A stretch of DNA of 64,000 nucleotides from Falsibacillus pallidus (GCF_003350505.1 NZ_QQAY01000001.1:496001-560000), one strand, 5' to 3'. Shown: positions 27,127-36,975, counted from the stretch's first letter. Program-made: numbers and translations. The notes: generated by a model not told the origin, from the letters alone.

Positions 27127-27318
27127 TCATTGCAAGGCAGCCATAAAAAGCCCGAGCAAAAATGCGATTCCTCCAGCCAATGCCATCATCCGTGCCCTTT
27201 TTTTCAAGACATTTCTTGGAGGATACATCCCTGGCTTTTTAGCGGAAAGGAAAAAATAGAGAGCACCCAAAAATGCAGCCGCACTAATTAAAAATACAAT
27301 CTTAATAAAACCACCCAT
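27127..27318 (-). CDS. Small membrane protein of unknown function
   Basis: A 63-residue protein with two membrane helices (about residues 5-24 and 45-62) joined by a basic loop (RNVLKKRARMMA). GGAGTGGGGG lies about 5 bases before the ATG, which supports translation. Located between convergent trpP and the yhaH leader. I do not recognise a named family. Confidence 0.65.
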   Translation of the reverse strand: MGGFIKIVFLISAAAFLGALYFFLSAKKPGMYPPRNVLKKRARMMALAGGIAFLLGLFMAALQ

Positions 27319-27469
27319 ATATCCCCCACTCCCTGCGGTCCTTTTTACTATACTTATGTCTATAAACTTGAAAATATCGTAAAAAAATACTGTTTCTCGA
27401 AAGGGTTATGCTTGCAAGAAGGAGAAAAAACATGTAGAAATGTAATATCTAAATGAATGGAGTGAGAAT

Positions 27470-27841
27470 ATGAATAAAAAGATTTTTTCATATGGACTTC
27501 TAGTCGGAGCCGCTGTCGGTGCGGTTTCAGCTTTATTAACTACTCCGTCATCCGGAAGGGATCTTCGGGAGCAGCTTCAGCATTCTGCTGAGGAGTGGCT
27601 GGAGATGGTAAAGGATATGAAGGTGAACGTAGTCAACCTGAAGGATTCCGTGGCCAAATTATCCGCAGAAGGCAAAGAGACCATTCTTCAGTTGACGTCC
27701 GACATCAAAGAAATCGTACAGCAATGGCAGATGGAATCAAAGCCTATCAAAGAACAATTAGATAAAGAAATAGCTGAAATCCAAAGAACGATCGAAGAAC
27801 TCGAAAGTGAAATTCGTTCAGAAGATAAAACTGAGCAGTAA
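27470..27841 (+). CDS. yhaH: YtxH-like stress protein YhaH
   Basis: A 123-residue protein with one N-terminal membrane helix containing the YtxH signature GLLVGAAVGAVSALLTTPSSGRD (written here in part) and a long amphipathic, coiled-coil-like tail (about 35-120). Position beside scoC and trpP matches B. subtilis yhaH. Members of this family are often under general stress control. Terminator follows at 27854. Confidence 0.82.
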   Translation: MNKKIFSYGLLVGAAVGAVSALLTTPSSGRDLREQLQHSAEEWLEMVKDMKVNVVNLKDSVAKLSAEGKETILQLTSDIKEIVQQWQMESKPIKEQLDKEIAEIQRTIEELESEIRSEDKTEQ

Positions 27842-27853
27842 TTGTCATTTTTT

Positions 27854-27888
27854 AGCCTGTCCAAAAAAAAATTGGACAGGCTTTTTTA
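27854..27888 (+). terminator. Terminator after yhaH
   Basis: AGCCTGTCCAA and TTGGACAGGCT form an 11-bp stem with a 7-base loop and T6. Confidence 0.9.
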
Positions 27889-28137
27889 TTTTACTGAACA
27901 AACATTACTGCTTGCTCCTTCCCTTGAAAATACTGCTTTCTTCCACATCTTTTAACGGCAAATGAAGGAACTAGATTTATAGTTAAATTTTATTTCAAAA
28001 AATTTTGTAAATTTATATCTTTATTAATTTTTGTTTTATTGGCATAATAATATGTAAGGGTTTCCTAAAATTTCGAATCAATTCCTCTACCGTCTTTCAG
28101 GCAACAAAAAATACATAAGTAAGCAGGTGAATCTAAA

Positions 28138-28713
28138 ATGAATGAAACTCCATTCTCTATGAAAGAAGCAATGTTATTCAGCCAGCGCATCGCACAACTG
28201 AGCAAAGCATTATGGAAATCGATTGAAAAGGATTGGCAGCAATGGATCAAGCCCTATGAATTGAATATAAATGAACACCACATTTTATGGATTGCCTATC
28301 ATTTAAAGGGTGCTTCTATTTCAGATGTGGCAAAATTCGGGGTCATGCATGTTTCCACAGCATTTAACTTCTCTAAGAAATTAGAGGAACGAGAACTGCT
28401 GAAGTTTTCAAAAAAGGAAAATGATAAAAGGAATACGTATGTAGAACTTACGGAAAAAGGCGAGGAACTTCTTCTACATTCAATGGAAAACTATGAACCT
28501 ACAGAAAACGTGGTCTTCCAAGGGGCAATGCCATTAAGGAGATTATATGGGAAATTTCCGGAAATCATTGAAATGATGACGATTGTCCGTAATATTTATG
28601 GGGAAGATTTTATGGAAATCTTTGAAACATCCTTCCACAACTTTGAATCTGACTTTACAGAAGAAGACGGAAAGATCGTGAAGCTTCAGGAAGAAAAAAA
28701 GGAAATCAGCTGA
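28138..28713 (+). CDS. scoC: MarR-type transition-state regulator ScoC (Hpr)
   Basis: A 191-residue winged-helix regulator that represses protease and sporulation genes in B. subtilis. The N-terminal two-thirds are nearly the same as Hpr (for example [48 protein letters not shown]). The C-terminal tail is shorter and more diverged than in B. subtilis (203 residues). Convergent with yhaI, whose stop lies one base away, so the two transcripts may overlap. Confidence 0.92.
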   Translation: MNETPFSMKEAMLFSQRIAQLSKALWKSIEKDWQQWIKPYELNINEHHILWIAYHLKGASISDVAKFGVMHVSTAFNFSKKLEERELLKFSKKENDKRNTYVELTEKGEELLLHSMENYEPTENVVFQGAMPLRRLYGKFPEIIEMMTIVRNIYGEDFMEIFETSFHNFESDFTEEDGKIVKLQEEKKEIS

Positions 28714-28714
28714 T

Positions 28715-29044
28715 TCATAAATTTTGTTCGAGAAGCTGCATCAACTCTAAGTATAGTTTTTGTTTTACACATGCCTTGATTACTTGTTTTGGATCTAAGG
28801 CTGGATGCAGACTCTCTTTAAATTCTTTAAAAAGCGGAACATAGAAAACGAAACCTTCCGCTTTTTGTTCCTCATATTCTTTGTTCAACCTTTCACACAA
28901 TTTGTGGAATTGTCTTGCTTCTTGCTCAGATAAATCCTTTTCAATGATTAATTTATCAAATTCATGACCGGAATGAGGCAGCATCCTCAACAATAGCTTT
29001 TGCTGGAACTCCAGCTTTTCCAATCTTTTTATCAATGCATCCAT
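28715..29044 (-). CDS. yhaI: DUF1878 protein YhaI
   Basis: A 109-residue helical protein. It shares with B. subtilis YhaI the pattern RLEKLEFQQKLL near the start and a helical C-terminal half ending in ELMQLLEQ. The ATG at 29044 follows GGGGGCAGG; the open frame runs 17 codons further upstream without a better site. Function unknown; conserved next to scoC. Confidence 0.78.
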   Translation of the reverse strand: MDALIKRLEKLEFQQKLLLRMLPHSGHEFDKLIIEKDLSEQEARQFHKLCERLNKEYEEQKAEGFVFYVPLFKEFKESLHPALDPKQVIKACVKQKLYLELMQLLEQNL

Positions 29045-29246
29045 AAATCCTGCCCCCTGTATGATCTGTAATGTACAAGTGAATCTACCAATCATTTTAC
29101 CACCCTTTTCCTTTAGGAAATAGTAGGCGGCATCGCGATTTTATATTTTTGGAAAAATCCCCTTCTATTCCTAAGCTAATTCTCTATCTTTTTTTATGAT
29201 TTTTTGGTATCGTAATGATTACAGGAGATAAAGGGGAGGGGTTAGA

Positions 29247-29426
29247 ATGATCTCCGCTTTTGTAATTCTATCTATGTTTATTTTGTATTTCATCAATGCA
29301 TTAACTAATTCCTTATGCGTCCAGAAAGAAATTCCTGAGGACAAACAAGGCAAGGTTTTTCGAACGATCAATATCCTCATTACGATATTGCTTGTATCAT
29401 CTTACGTCGAAATATTGTTTGCTTAG
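29247..29426 (+). CDS. 59-residue two-helix membrane protein
   Basis: Short gene with a strong GGGGAGGGG ribosome-binding site 6 bases before the ATG. The protein has two membrane helices (about 3-21 and 41-58) separated by a charged loop (QKEIPEDKQGKVFR). I do not recognise a family. A terminator-like hairpin follows at 29474. Confidence 0.65.
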   Translation: MISAFVILSMFILYFINALTNSLCVQKEIPEDKQGKVFRTINILITILLVSSYVEILFA

Positions 29427-29473
29427 CTATCCCATACATAGTGCGAGATGAAGAACCTCATAGCATGAACAGA

Positions 29474-29510
29474 AAGAGGCAGGCCATTGGCCCGCCTCTT
29501 ATTACTTTTT
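29474..29510. terminator. Terminator between the 59-residue gene and the YjcZ-like genes
   Basis: AAGAGGCAGGCC and GGCCCGCCTCTT pair with one mismatch over a 3-base loop, followed by TTACTTTTT. Confidence 0.65.
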
Positions 29511-29514
29511 CAGA

Positions 29515-29601
29515 TCAGTAAATCCAGGAAGCTCCGATAATGATAAGTAGGATGAAAAGCACCACTAAAAGCGCAAAACCGCTGTTATATCCACAAGTCA
29601 T
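29515..29601 (-). CDS. YjcZ-family micro-protein 1
   Basis: 28 codons beginning MTCGYNSGFALLVVLF and ending GASWIY. The segment FALLVVLFILLIII is the hallmark of the YjcZ/YhaL-neighbour sporulation micro-proteins. GAAAGGTGGA lies 8 bases upstream. First of three paralogues within 500 bp. These single-helix proteins are usually forespore or coat components; function is not known. Confidence 0.75.
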   Translation of the reverse strand: MTCGYNSGFALLVVLFILLIIIGASWIY

Positions 29602-29669
29602 TTTATGATCCACCTTTCTATTTTGGGGAACATAAGGCTAATATGCCTTATGCTCCGTAATTGCTTGCC

Positions 29670-29750
29670 TTATAGCCAAGCTGCACCAACAATAATCAAC
29701 AAGATGAACAACACTACGATTAAAGCGAAACCGCCGCCGTATGCACCCAT
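29670..29750 (-). CDS. YjcZ-family micro-protein 2
   Basis: 26 codons, MGAYGGGFALIVVLF followed by ILLIIVGAAWL. This is the canonical YjcZ pattern (glycine-rich start, hydrophobic helix, GAAW end). AAAGGAGGTGG lies just upstream of the ATG. Paralogue of the genes at 29515 and 29933, each with its own ribosome-binding site. Confidence 0.82.
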   Translation of the reverse strand: MGAYGGGFALIVVLFILLIIVGAAWL

Positions 29751-29932
29751 ATGTTCCACCTCCTTTAACAAGGACTAAAATATACTATTCAACTGCCATC
29801 CCGAACGTTTAGGCATTCATCATATAAAAAAAAATTTATCCCCTTGCACCATCGTCTGCAAAGTAAAATGAGGCTTGCTGGTCTGCTGCCAAACCAACCG
29901 CCCCATGGATGGATATCCTTTTGGAAAATTAA

Positions 29933-30019
29933 TTAGCAGATGTATGCTGACCCAACTATAATAAGCAAAATAAAAAGTACTACTAACAGCGCGAAGCCTG
30001 CATTATATCCAGCACCCAT
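29933..30019 (-). CDS. YjcZ-family micro-protein 3
   Basis: 28 codons, MGAGYNAGFALLVVLF then ILLIIVGSAYIC. AAAAGGAGGTAATGAGCC precedes the ATG. Closest to micro-protein 1 by its GYNxGFALLVVLF segment. Separated from micro-protein 2 by 182 bases that hold nothing I can identify. Confidence 0.78.
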   Translation of the reverse strand: MGAGYNAGFALLVVLFILLIIVGSAYIC

Positions 30020-30201
30020 GGCTCATTACCTCCTTTTTTCTCTTCAGCATATCTTATGAAAATTGTGTGACAATTGAATTAATTCATTCGCCTATTTTTC
30101 CCATCCCGTTTCGATAAATGTTTTTTTTCTGAATAGATATGTGATATAGTATGTTTTGTGGAAAAGGAACCCACAACATTTTAGTATTGGAGATGTTCAG
30201 C

Positions 30202-31101
30202 ATGAAAAAATGGATTCTATCCCTTTCATTGGCTGCCGGTGTAGTCGGTCTCGCAGGCTGCAGTGATGATGGCGGCGGAAGCAAAGATGTCGTTGCCAAA
30301 ACAGATGCCGGAAATATCACTAAAGAACAGCTTTATGAAGCAATGAAGGATAAATACGGTGAACAAGCGCTTCAGCAACTAGTATTTGAAAAAGTATTAT
30401 CTGACAAATATAAAGTGACTGATAAAGAAGTCGACGAAAAAGTCAGCAACATCAAGGAACAATTAGGGCCTAATTTTGAACAAGCCCTTCAACAATACGG
30501 TTACAAAAATGAAGACGATCTTCGCGAAACATTCAAGATCGGAATCATGCAGGAAAAAGCAGCAATCAAAGATGTAAAAGTATCTGATGCTGAACTAAAA
30601 AAAGCATACGAAGACTATAAGCCTGAAATCAAGGCTCGCCACATCCTAGTTAAAGATGAAAAGACTGCAAAAGAAGTGAAGGCGAAATTGGATAAAGGCG
30701 AAAAATTTGAAGACCTGGCTAAGCAATATTCAACAGATCCAGGCTCAAAAGATAAAGGCGGCGACCTTGGCTGGTTTGGTGCAGGCAAGATGGATCCAGC
30801 ATTCGAAAAAGCTGCTTATAATCTAAAAGTCAACGAAATCAGTGAACCTGTTAAATCTCAATTTGGCTATCACATCATCCAAGTGACAGACAAAAAAGAG
30901 AAGAAATCATTTGCTGATATGAAAAAGAAGCTTGAACATGATGTAAAAGTGTCCAAGCTAGATCAAAACAAAATTCAAGAAGCTATGAAGCGTGAAATCA
31001 AGGGTTCTGACTTGAAAATTGAAGATAAAGATCTGAAAACGACTTTTGATCAATTACTGAACGCTCCAGCAGCTGATTCCAGCGCTTCAACAGGTAAATA
31101 A
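30202..31101 (+). CDS. prsA: Foldase lipoprotein PrsA
   Basis: A 299-residue post-translocational foldase outside the membrane. The signal peptide ends in LAGC (lipidated cysteine near residue 20). An N-terminal chaperone region (about 30-125) is followed by a parvulin-type peptidyl-prolyl isomerase domain (about 130-225; ARHILV, STDPGSKDKGGDLGWFG, FGYHIIQV) and a charged C-terminal tail. It is essential for folding secreted proteins and PBPs in B. subtilis. The ATG at 30202 follows GGAGATG; the frame extends 17 codons upstream. Confidence 0.95.
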   Translation: MKKWILSLSLAAGVVGLAGCSDDGGGSKDVVAKTDAGNITKEQLYEAMKDKYGEQALQQLVFEKVLSDKYKVTDKEVDEKVSNIKEQLGPNFEQALQQYGYKNEDDLRETFKIGIMQEKAAIKDVKVSDAELKKAYEDYKPEIKARHILVKDEKTAKEVKAKLDKGEKFEDLAKQYSTDPGSKDKGGDLGWFGAGKMDPAFEKAAYNLKVNEISEPVKSQFGYHIIQVTDKKEKKSFADMKKKLEHDVKVSKLDQNKIQEAMKREIKGSDLKIEDKDLKTTFDQLLNAPAADSSASTGK

Positions 31102-31120
31102 GTTTATCTGTTGAAACATA

Positions 31121-31148
31121 AAAAGACCGCCATTTGGCGGTCTTTTCT
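31121..31148. terminator. Terminator between prsA and yhaL
   Basis: AAAAGACCGCC and GGCGGTCTTTT form an 11-bp stem with a 4-base loop, between convergent genes. Confidence 0.9.
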
Positions 31149-31160
31149 TTTGTCAGGGGA

Positions 31161-31352
31161 TCAGGCTCCCTCTTTCATTTGTTTGTTCTTTCGCGATTCC
31201 TTTTCCTTTTCCATTCGAGTGATATAGATTTCTCCCTCTTTTTCAATCCATTCATTTTCTGTTTCACGTTCATCTTTTGCGGACTTAACGGTCATAAATG
31301 CACTAAACAGGATTCCTGCGGCAATGAAATAGATCCAAATCGGCAATGTCAT
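31161..31352 (-). CDS. yhaL: Sporulation protein YhaL
   Basis: 63 residues with one N-terminal membrane helix (PIWIYFIAAGILFSAFM) and a charged tail containing the conserved NEWIEKEGEIYI segment. It corresponds to B. subtilis YhaL, a sigma-E-dependent sporulation protein next to prsA. Role unknown beyond sporulation. Confidence 0.82.
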   Translation of the reverse strand: MTLPIWIYFIAAGILFSAFMTVKSAKDERETENEWIEKEGEIYITRMEKEKESRKNKQMKEGA

Positions 31353-31409
31353 TTGCTTCCTCTCCTTTTAAATGGTCATTTATCTAAACTGTATGCTTGT
31401 CCGCATGAA

Positions 31410-31438
31410 AAAATGCCTTCTTTAAGGAAGGCATTTTT
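31410..31438. terminator. Hairpin between yhaL and the dispersed repeat
   Basis: AAATGCCTTC and GAAGGCATTT pair over a 6-base loop with A- and T-tracts on the two sides. It can terminate in either direction. Confidence 0.65.
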
Positions 31439-31457
31439 CAGGTTAGACTATTGGGCT

Positions 31458-31640
31458 GTTGATTTCCATTCCAGGTGCTTCGCTTTCCGCGGGGCTGGCG
31501 GTGAGCCTCCTCTCTGCGCTGTGGGGTCTCACCTGTCCAGCTGATCCCGCAGGACATTGAAAAACTTCGTAGAATCAACGCCGCACGAAGGAAATGCGAA
31601 TGCATTTCCGAGGAGTCTTGCACCTTCCATTCCAATCAAC
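31458..31640. repeat. Dispersed Bacillus intergenic repeat (GTTGATT...CCAGGTGC ... GCACC...AATCAAC type)
   Basis: About 183 bp bounded by GTTGATT and AATCAAC. It has inner GGTGC/GCACC arms and a GC-rich body (CTTTCCGCGGGG, GGTGAGCCTCCTC, GGGGTCTCACCTGTCC). I recognise this as a common intergenic element of Bacillaceae genomes. The usual body seems interrupted by about 60 bp of extra sequence (near 31550-31610) with a second GAATCAAC at 31572-31579. It is not coding; open frames over it are chance. Confidence 0.7.
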
Positions 31641-31742
31641 AATGTACATTAATAAGGTTAATTTTCCTGCGAAGTAATCAGACCGGGTAATACATATTAA
31701 AGTAAATAAAAAGGTGTCCCATTTATGAGACACCAATACTTA

Positions 31743-32687
31743 TTATTTATGAAACACCGGCTTGTAGAAGGAGCGGTTTTCCAGGGCGAAGACTCTTTCT
31801 GAGAATTCTCCCGGCTTGACTCTTTCCAATGCACGGTCGAGCATATTCATTTTTGCATCAAGGTTGTCAATGTAATGCAGGATCTCTGCTTCCTTGATCA
31901 TCGGCACTTTTGGGCTTCCCCATTCGAGTTTTCCGTGGTGGCTTAGGACCAGATGCTGAAGGACCATGACTTCTTCTCCATGAATGTTCAGCTCTTCAGC
32001 TGCCTTGCCGATTTCATTCACCATAATGGTAATATGGCCCAGGAGGTTTCCTTCAACAGTATAGGATGTCGAAATCGGACCTGATAGCTCCATAACTTTT
32101 CCCAGGTCATGGAGGATGACGCCCGCATACAATAAGTCCTTATCAAGCGACGGATATAAAGCAGCAATTGCTTGGGCCAAATCAAGCATGGACACAACAT
32201 GATAGGCCAATCCGGAAACAAACTCATGATGGTTTTTTGTTGCTGCCGGAAATTCCAGGAATTCACTTTGATGTTTCTTCATCAAGTGCCTTGTGATGCG
32301 TTGAATGTTCGGATTCTTCATTTCAAATATATATTGAGTGATTTTACTTGTGATTTCGTCTTTTGTAATAGGAGCCGTTTCAAGGAAATCCGAGATTTGA
32401 ACCCCTTCTTGAGAATTTGCAGGACGAATCTGCCTTAGTTTTAATTGCTGGCGCCCTCTGTAATTCTGCAAATCTCCGCTCACTTTAACAATGGTCTGAG
32501 CCTGGAACACTTTTACGTCTTCATCTGATGCATCCCACAATTTTGCCTCTATATCCCCTGATTTATCTTGAAGGATGAGTGTCAAAAATGGCTTTCCGTT
32601 ACTGGCGATCCCTTTTGTCGAAGACTTTATGAGCAAATAAAGCTCTACCTGATCTCCAACATCATAATGTAGTACACCACGTGTCAT
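31743..32687 (-). CDS. yhaM: 3'-5' exoribonuclease YhaM
   Basis: A 314-residue RNase with an N-terminal OB-fold nucleic-acid-binding domain (about 1-95; [15 protein letters not shown]) and a C-terminal HD phosphohydrolase domain ([27 protein letters not shown]). The ATG at 32687 follows GGAGGTAATTGAT and gives exactly the B. subtilis length. It is the last gene of the yhaO-yhaN-yhaM group, 57 bases after yhaN. Confidence 0.93.
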   Translation of the reverse strand: MTRGVLHYDVGDQVELYLLIKSSTKGIASNGKPFLTLILQDKSGDIEAKLWDASDEDVKVFQAQTIVKVSGDLQNYRGRQQLKLRQIRPANSQEGVQISDFLETAPITKDEITSKITQYIFEMKNPNIQRITRHLMKKHQSEFLEFPAATKNHHEFVSGLAYHVVSMLDLAQAIAALYPSLDKDLLYAGVILHDLGKVMELSGPISTSYTVEGNLLGHITIMVNEIGKAAEELNIHGEEVMVLQHLVLSHHGKLEWGSPKVPMIKEAEILHYIDNLDAKMNMLDRALERVKPGEFSERVFALENRSFYKPVFHK

Positions 32688-32743
32688 ATCAATTACCTCC
32701 GAATCTTCCAATATAGAAAAGTATATCATAAATCGGAAAGAGT

Positions 32744-35737
32744 TTAAGAATTAATCAGTGTGCCGCTCTCGAGCTCAAGGATCTTTTCAGCCTCGAATAA
32801 TTTTTTCAAGTGGCTGTGGCAGGTAAAGAAGAGAATTTGAGTAGTCGAGGACAATTCCTGCAGCATCTCAGCCATCGCAGACATTCTATTTTGATCGAAA
32901 TGAACAAATGCATCATCAATGATCAAAGGCAGCGGGTATTCTTCTGTCAATACAGAAACCAATGCAAATCTGAATGAAGTATATATTTGTTCTGAGGTCG
33001 CCTGGCTTACTTCGCTTGGCTCGAACAACAAGCCATCTTTACGCTTGATCAGAAATGACTGCTCTTTTTGCTGAATGATTCCGAGATACTCCCCATTTGT
33101 CAAATGCTGAAGGAATCTTTCTGCCTCCAGAATAACCTTCGGAAATCTTTCCTCTTCAAACTTTCGAATGGTCTTTTCCAATATACTCTTGGCTGCAGCA
33201 AGGGCTGCCCATTGTTTTGCCTTTTCTTGGAATAGTGACTTTTGATAATTGAAGCGGTGCATCAGTTCAGTGTATACCCCGCCCTCTTCCATTATTTTGA
33301 TTTCCTGGCGCAGTTCTGAAGATTCTCGCTGGAGTGCTTTGATCTGCTCCTGATGCTCCTTGATCCCTGTTTCGAGCATGGAACATTCATTGAAAAGTGC
33401 TTCATCAGTTTGAAAGGATCCAAGCTCTTGAAGTTCCTTTTCTGAAAGCTGCATTTGCAAAAGGGACAGCTCTTTTAATAACTCTCCTTTTTCCTTGAAC
33501 TGCTCAGCTTTCAGCCGGAATGATTCCTCATCCCGAACGGAAGCTTGTTGGAATAATTCATTCAGCTGATCTTTTAGATTTTCCAATCCGGTCTTAATTT
33601 TCACCCTTGCTTCCTTAAGGTGCTCCAGTTTCTGCCTGCCTTCACGGTAGAAAAACTTCTTTTCTTCCTCTGCTTTTATCATTCTTTTCAGCTGGACCAT
33701 TAACTCTTCAGTCCTATCCCCGTCCAAGCCCACTGATGCGCTAATGGATTTGACCCCGCCTTCCCAGTTCTCGATTTTTGCTGACAATGACTCAATCATA
33801 TCGACAAGCCTTTGTCCTTCTGCTGCTGCCGTAATACTTTCTTTAATCAAGTTGAATGCATCTTCGAGACGGGAAACCGGGAATGAATCAGACAGCCGCA
33901 ATGCTTCTTTCAATTCCCGCGCTTTTTGCTTATGCGTGTTCCATTCCTTCTGCCATTTTTCCTGCAGTTCTTCACTTTCTGCGCACCTGCCCTGCTGTTC
34001 CTCCAGCTGAATGAGCGTCATCTTCCATTCATTCCTCAGCTTTATTTGGTAATCATACTGAGCCCTATGTTCCTGGAATCTCCCAGAATCAGATGCTTGA
34101 AATTGCTGGCTGATGGCATCCGCTTTATTTTTCAGCAGCTCTTTCTTCTTGTTGAGATTTGCCTGCGACTTTATCACTTTTTTGTGATTTATCCAAAATT
34201 GAACACCTGACATGGCCAAAAGGAATAAGGCAGCACCTCCGATGATCAAGTTTGATCCAACCAATCCCCATATCAGCAGAGCAATTGAAGCGGCCATGAA
34301 AAGGATGTGCATTCCCCTTGAGGATTTGTATTGGTTCTTATTCCATTCCGCTTGAATTGCTAAATCTTTTATTCTTTCATTCAGGGAATTCCATTCTTCC
34401 CTCAGTTGGTTTTCTGAAGCCCCTCCTGAGAAATTTTTCTCTAGCTCCCGGAATTGATCTTCACTAAACATATCCTTTTCCAAGACGTCAAGGCGCTTGT
34501 CCATCTCGGCAAGCTTCTTCGATTCTCTAGCTTTTTGGTCATCCAAATCTTGCTTGAGCATGTTCAGTCTCAAGTCTTTCTCCACTGAATCTTTCACTGC
34601 GGCTTTCATTTCAAGCCCTGCCTGCACCCGGCCCCATGCCTCAAATGAAAATGGAGGAAGATGAAGTTCTTTAGAATTAGCTTCCAGCCTCCTCGCCACT
34701 TCTTCTAATTGTCTGGAAAGCCTGGAAGCCTCCTCCCTCCAATGTTGATAAGCTGGCCATTCTGCTGCCGCCCTGTTTATTTCAGCTTCTGCATTTTGAA
34801 AATTCGGGTCCGGCATATTCTGTTTCAAGTAGTCTTCTATTTCAGCAATTTGATTTTCAGTCGATTGCCACTCAGTTTTTCCCGTATGGAGGCTTTCCAG
34901 CGTTTTTTCCAACCTGCTGACGCCATCTGATGGAAAATGAATCCCTTCCAATTCGACAAGCCTTTTATCGATTCTATTATATTGATGGTACACCGGCATC
35001 ATCTTTTGAAGATGCTGAATATGAAGGAGTTTTTGCTGAAGGTTGTCCCGCTCTTTTATGAATGATTCCATCTTTTCTTCGCTTTTTTCTAATGAATGGG
35101 TCAGAGAACTGTATTTTTCATTCTCATGCCTTGCTTTTTTCATCATTTTTTCCAGCTCTCGCAGCTCATCCAATTCCTTATTCAACAGCGGCTTTCTGCC
35201 ACTCGGCTTAAAAAGGTCATCCATTTCCTTTTGAAGCTCACGTTCTGCCTCGAATATCCGATCCGTTCCCATCGTACCTGCCGAGAACAGAAATTTTCCG
35301 ATATCTTCCTTGCTTAGTCGATGAACTTGCTGCAGTCCATGGACACTGAAGGAAAAAATAGCTTGAAAGACTGATTTATCGATTCCACCTAGGATGCGGG
35401 CAAGAAGTTCTTCTCCACCCACTGTCCCATCCTTCAATAAAACCTTTACATCGCCTGATGCCTTTCCTCTTACACGCTCAATTGTGACTTCTCCCCAGTC
35501 GTGTGCCTCAATGATTAATTGTCCGCCATATTTCGAATGAGTTTTCGGTTCAAATCGACGCTCGTTTTGCACCTTCGTTGGAAATCCAAAGAGAATATTT
35601 TGAATAAATGCCATAATCGTAGATTTGCCTGCTTCGTTTTCCCCAAAGAACACTTGGAGGTTTTTATCAGGATGAAGGATCAGCGACTCGAATTTTCCAT
35701 AGCCGTATATATGGATTTCTTTTATCTGCACATTCAT
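32744..35737 (-). CDS. yhaN: SbcC-like AAA ATPase YhaN
   Basis: A 997-residue Rad50/SbcC-type ATPase. Walker A is [10 protein letters not shown] (near residue 35), the ABC-signature equivalent is in [10 protein letters not shown], and Walker B is [13 protein letters not shown] near the C-terminus. Long coiled-coil arms fill about residues 180-880. Two hydrophobic helices (about 477-520; [19 protein letters not shown] and [12 protein letters not shown]) interrupt the arms, which suggests membrane attachment. It pairs with the nuclease YhaO, whose gene ends 11 bases upstream, and would act on DNA ends. Confidence 0.88.
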   Translation of the reverse strand: MNVQIKEIHIYGYGKFESLILHPDKNLQVFFGENEAGKSTIMAFIQNILFGFPTKVQNERRFEPKTHSKYGGQLIIEAHDWGEVTIERVRGKASGDVKVLLKDGTVGGEELLARILGGIDKSVFQAIFSFSVHGLQQVHRLSKEDIGKFLFSAGTMGTDRIFEAERELQKEMDDLFKPSGRKPLLNKELDELRELEKMMKKARHENEKYSSLTHSLEKSEEKMESFIKERDNLQQKLLHIQHLQKMMPVYHQYNRIDKRLVELEGIHFPSDGVSRLEKTLESLHTGKTEWQSTENQIAEIEDYLKQNMPDPNFQNAEAEINRAAAEWPAYQHWREEASRLSRQLEEVARRLEANSKELHLPPFSFEAWGRVQAGLEMKAAVKDSVEKDLRLNMLKQDLDDQKARESKKLAEMDKRLDVLEKDMFSEDQFRELEKNFSGGASENQLREEWNSLNERIKDLAIQAEWNKNQYKSSRGMHILFMAASIALLIWGLVGSNLIIGGAALFLLAMSGVQFWINHKKVIKSQANLNKKKELLKNKADAISQQFQASDSGRFQEHRAQYDYQIKLRNEWKMTLIQLEEQQGRCAESEELQEKWQKEWNTHKQKARELKEALRLSDSFPVSRLEDAFNLIKESITAAAEGQRLVDMIESLSAKIENWEGGVKSISASVGLDGDRTEELMVQLKRMIKAEEEKKFFYREGRQKLEHLKEARVKIKTGLENLKDQLNELFQQASVRDEESFRLKAEQFKEKGELLKELSLLQMQLSEKELQELGSFQTDEALFNECSMLETGIKEHQEQIKALQRESSELRQEIKIMEEGGVYTELMHRFNYQKSLFQEKAKQWAALAAAKSILEKTIRKFEEERFPKVILEAERFLQHLTNGEYLGIIQQKEQSFLIKRKDGLLFEPSEVSQATSEQIYTSFRFALVSVLTEEYPLPLIIDDAFVHFDQNRMSAMAEMLQELSSTTQILFFTCHSHLKKLFEAEKILELESGTLINS

Positions 35738-35748
35738 GTCCTCCTTTT

Positions 35749-36975
35749 TTAACGGTGAAGCAGTCCAGCCAGAATCTTCTTGGCATTTTGCAAAACTTTC
35801 ACCTGTTCATCCTCGTCCGGCGCTGCAATGAATTTCCTTGCATGCAGGTGCCGGTATAAATCCTTCATACTTTCATCCATGTCCTCTTTGCTAAAACCAT
35901 CCATAGCATTCTCTAATTCATGAAAAAAGGAACTGCCCTGAAATTCCGTTCGAGGAGGAACAGCTTCCGCCCAGTCAATCCTGTTCAGCCAAACAAATGA
36001 GTCATCAAAATCCATGGAGTCTTGAAATGCCTCCAGGAGTTCTCCGGAAACAATTTTGTCCTTCGCTTCCTGGGAAAGAGAAGCAGTTCCGATCAATTCG
36101 ATGTTCAGGATGACGCCTTTTCCATTGATGTATTCTTCTGTAATGGCCTTCTCGATACAATAGAATACATCATTGAAATGCACGATTCCTTCAATCGAAA
36201 CCTTTTTGTTCTCCCAAATCACATCAGACGTTTCCACTTTCTCCATTTTCGAATGATCTGATGATAGTTCTATTATTAGGCACCCTTTTGCACCTGTTTC
36301 TTTTCGGTGGCGCCCCTGGATATTCCCGGGGTAGATGATATACGGGTCTTCCCAAAGGATCTGGTGCTGATGAATATGTCCCAGCGCCCAATAATCGAAC
36401 TCTTTTTCCAATAATTCTCCTACTGTAAACGGGGAATATGGCTGGTGGCTGCTGGGACTGTTTTCGCAATGCCCGTGAAGCATCCCGATATGATAGTCGA
36501 CATCCCCATTTTTTATGAAATGCGTGCAGGTCCTTTCCATTACATGCCGTTCTCCATAGCTGATGCCATATATATGTATCATCATTCCCCTCTTAGTTTT
36601 CATCTCTTTGATGGAAACCTCATCTGAACCAAACACCATTACATTCTCCGGGAGCTCCACGCAAGTCCAGCTTCCTCCGAGATGATCATGATTTCCATGT
36701 ATGATGAAGACAGGGATTTCTTCCTCAGCAAGACGTTCCATCTGCTTCTTCATCCTCGCCTGTGCTTTGATGCTCCGGTCCTCTCCATCATATAAGTCTC
36801 CGCTGATGAGGACAAAATCAACTTCCCTAGTGACTGCTTCCTCCACAATCCGTTCAAATGAGCGGAAAGTACTCTCCCGCAGCCTATTAAAAAGCCCTTC
36901 TGGAAGGCTGCTCAGGCCGGAAAATGGGCTGTCCAAATGCAGATCGGCACAATGAATGAATGATATTTCTTTCAT
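35749..36975 (-). CDS. yhaO: SbcD-like DNA nuclease YhaO
   Basis: A 408-residue metallophosphoesterase of the Mre11/SbcD group. Catalytic motifs: HCADLHLD (residues 8-15), ISGDLYDG, HGNHD, GMLHGH and LGHIHQHQ. A C-terminal capping region follows. It is probably the nuclease partner of YhaN. The ATG has GAGGTGG upstream. First gene of yhaO-yhaN-yhaM, linking a DNA-end-processing complex to an exoribonuclease. Confidence 0.9.
   Translation of the reverse strand: MKEISFIHCADLHLDSPFSGLSSLPEGLFNRLRESTFRSFERIVEEAVTREVDFVLISGDLYDGEDRSIKAQARMKKQMERLAEEEIPVFIIHGNHDHLGGSWTCVELPENVMVFGSDEVSIKEMKTKRGMMIHIYGISYGERHVMERTCTHFIKNGDVDYHIGMLHGHCENSPSSHQPYSPFTVGELLEKEFDYWALGHIHQHQILWEDPYIIYPGNIQGRHRKETGAKGCLIIELSSDHSKMEKVETSDVIWENKKVSIEGIVHFNDVFYCIEKAITEEYINGKGVILNIELIGTASLSQEAKDKIVSGELLEAFQDSMDFDDSFVWLNRIDWAEAVPPRTEFQGSSFFHELENAMDGFSKEDMDESMKDLYRHLHARKFIAAPDEDEQVKVLQNAKKILAGLLHR

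Noticed and set aside
29850-29915. Small minus-strand frame between YjcZ-like genes 2 and 3 (starts MGRLVWQQ)
   Set aside because: Weak ribosome-binding site and no resemblance to the neighbouring micro-proteins.
31134-31544. 136-codon plus-strand frame after prsA
   Set aside because: It runs through the prsA terminator, antisense to yhaL and into the dispersed repeat; composition is not protein-like.
31410-31700. Insertion sequence or transposase remnant
   Set aside because: Terminal inverted repeats are short and imperfect and there is no transposase frame; treated as a dispersed non-coding repeat.
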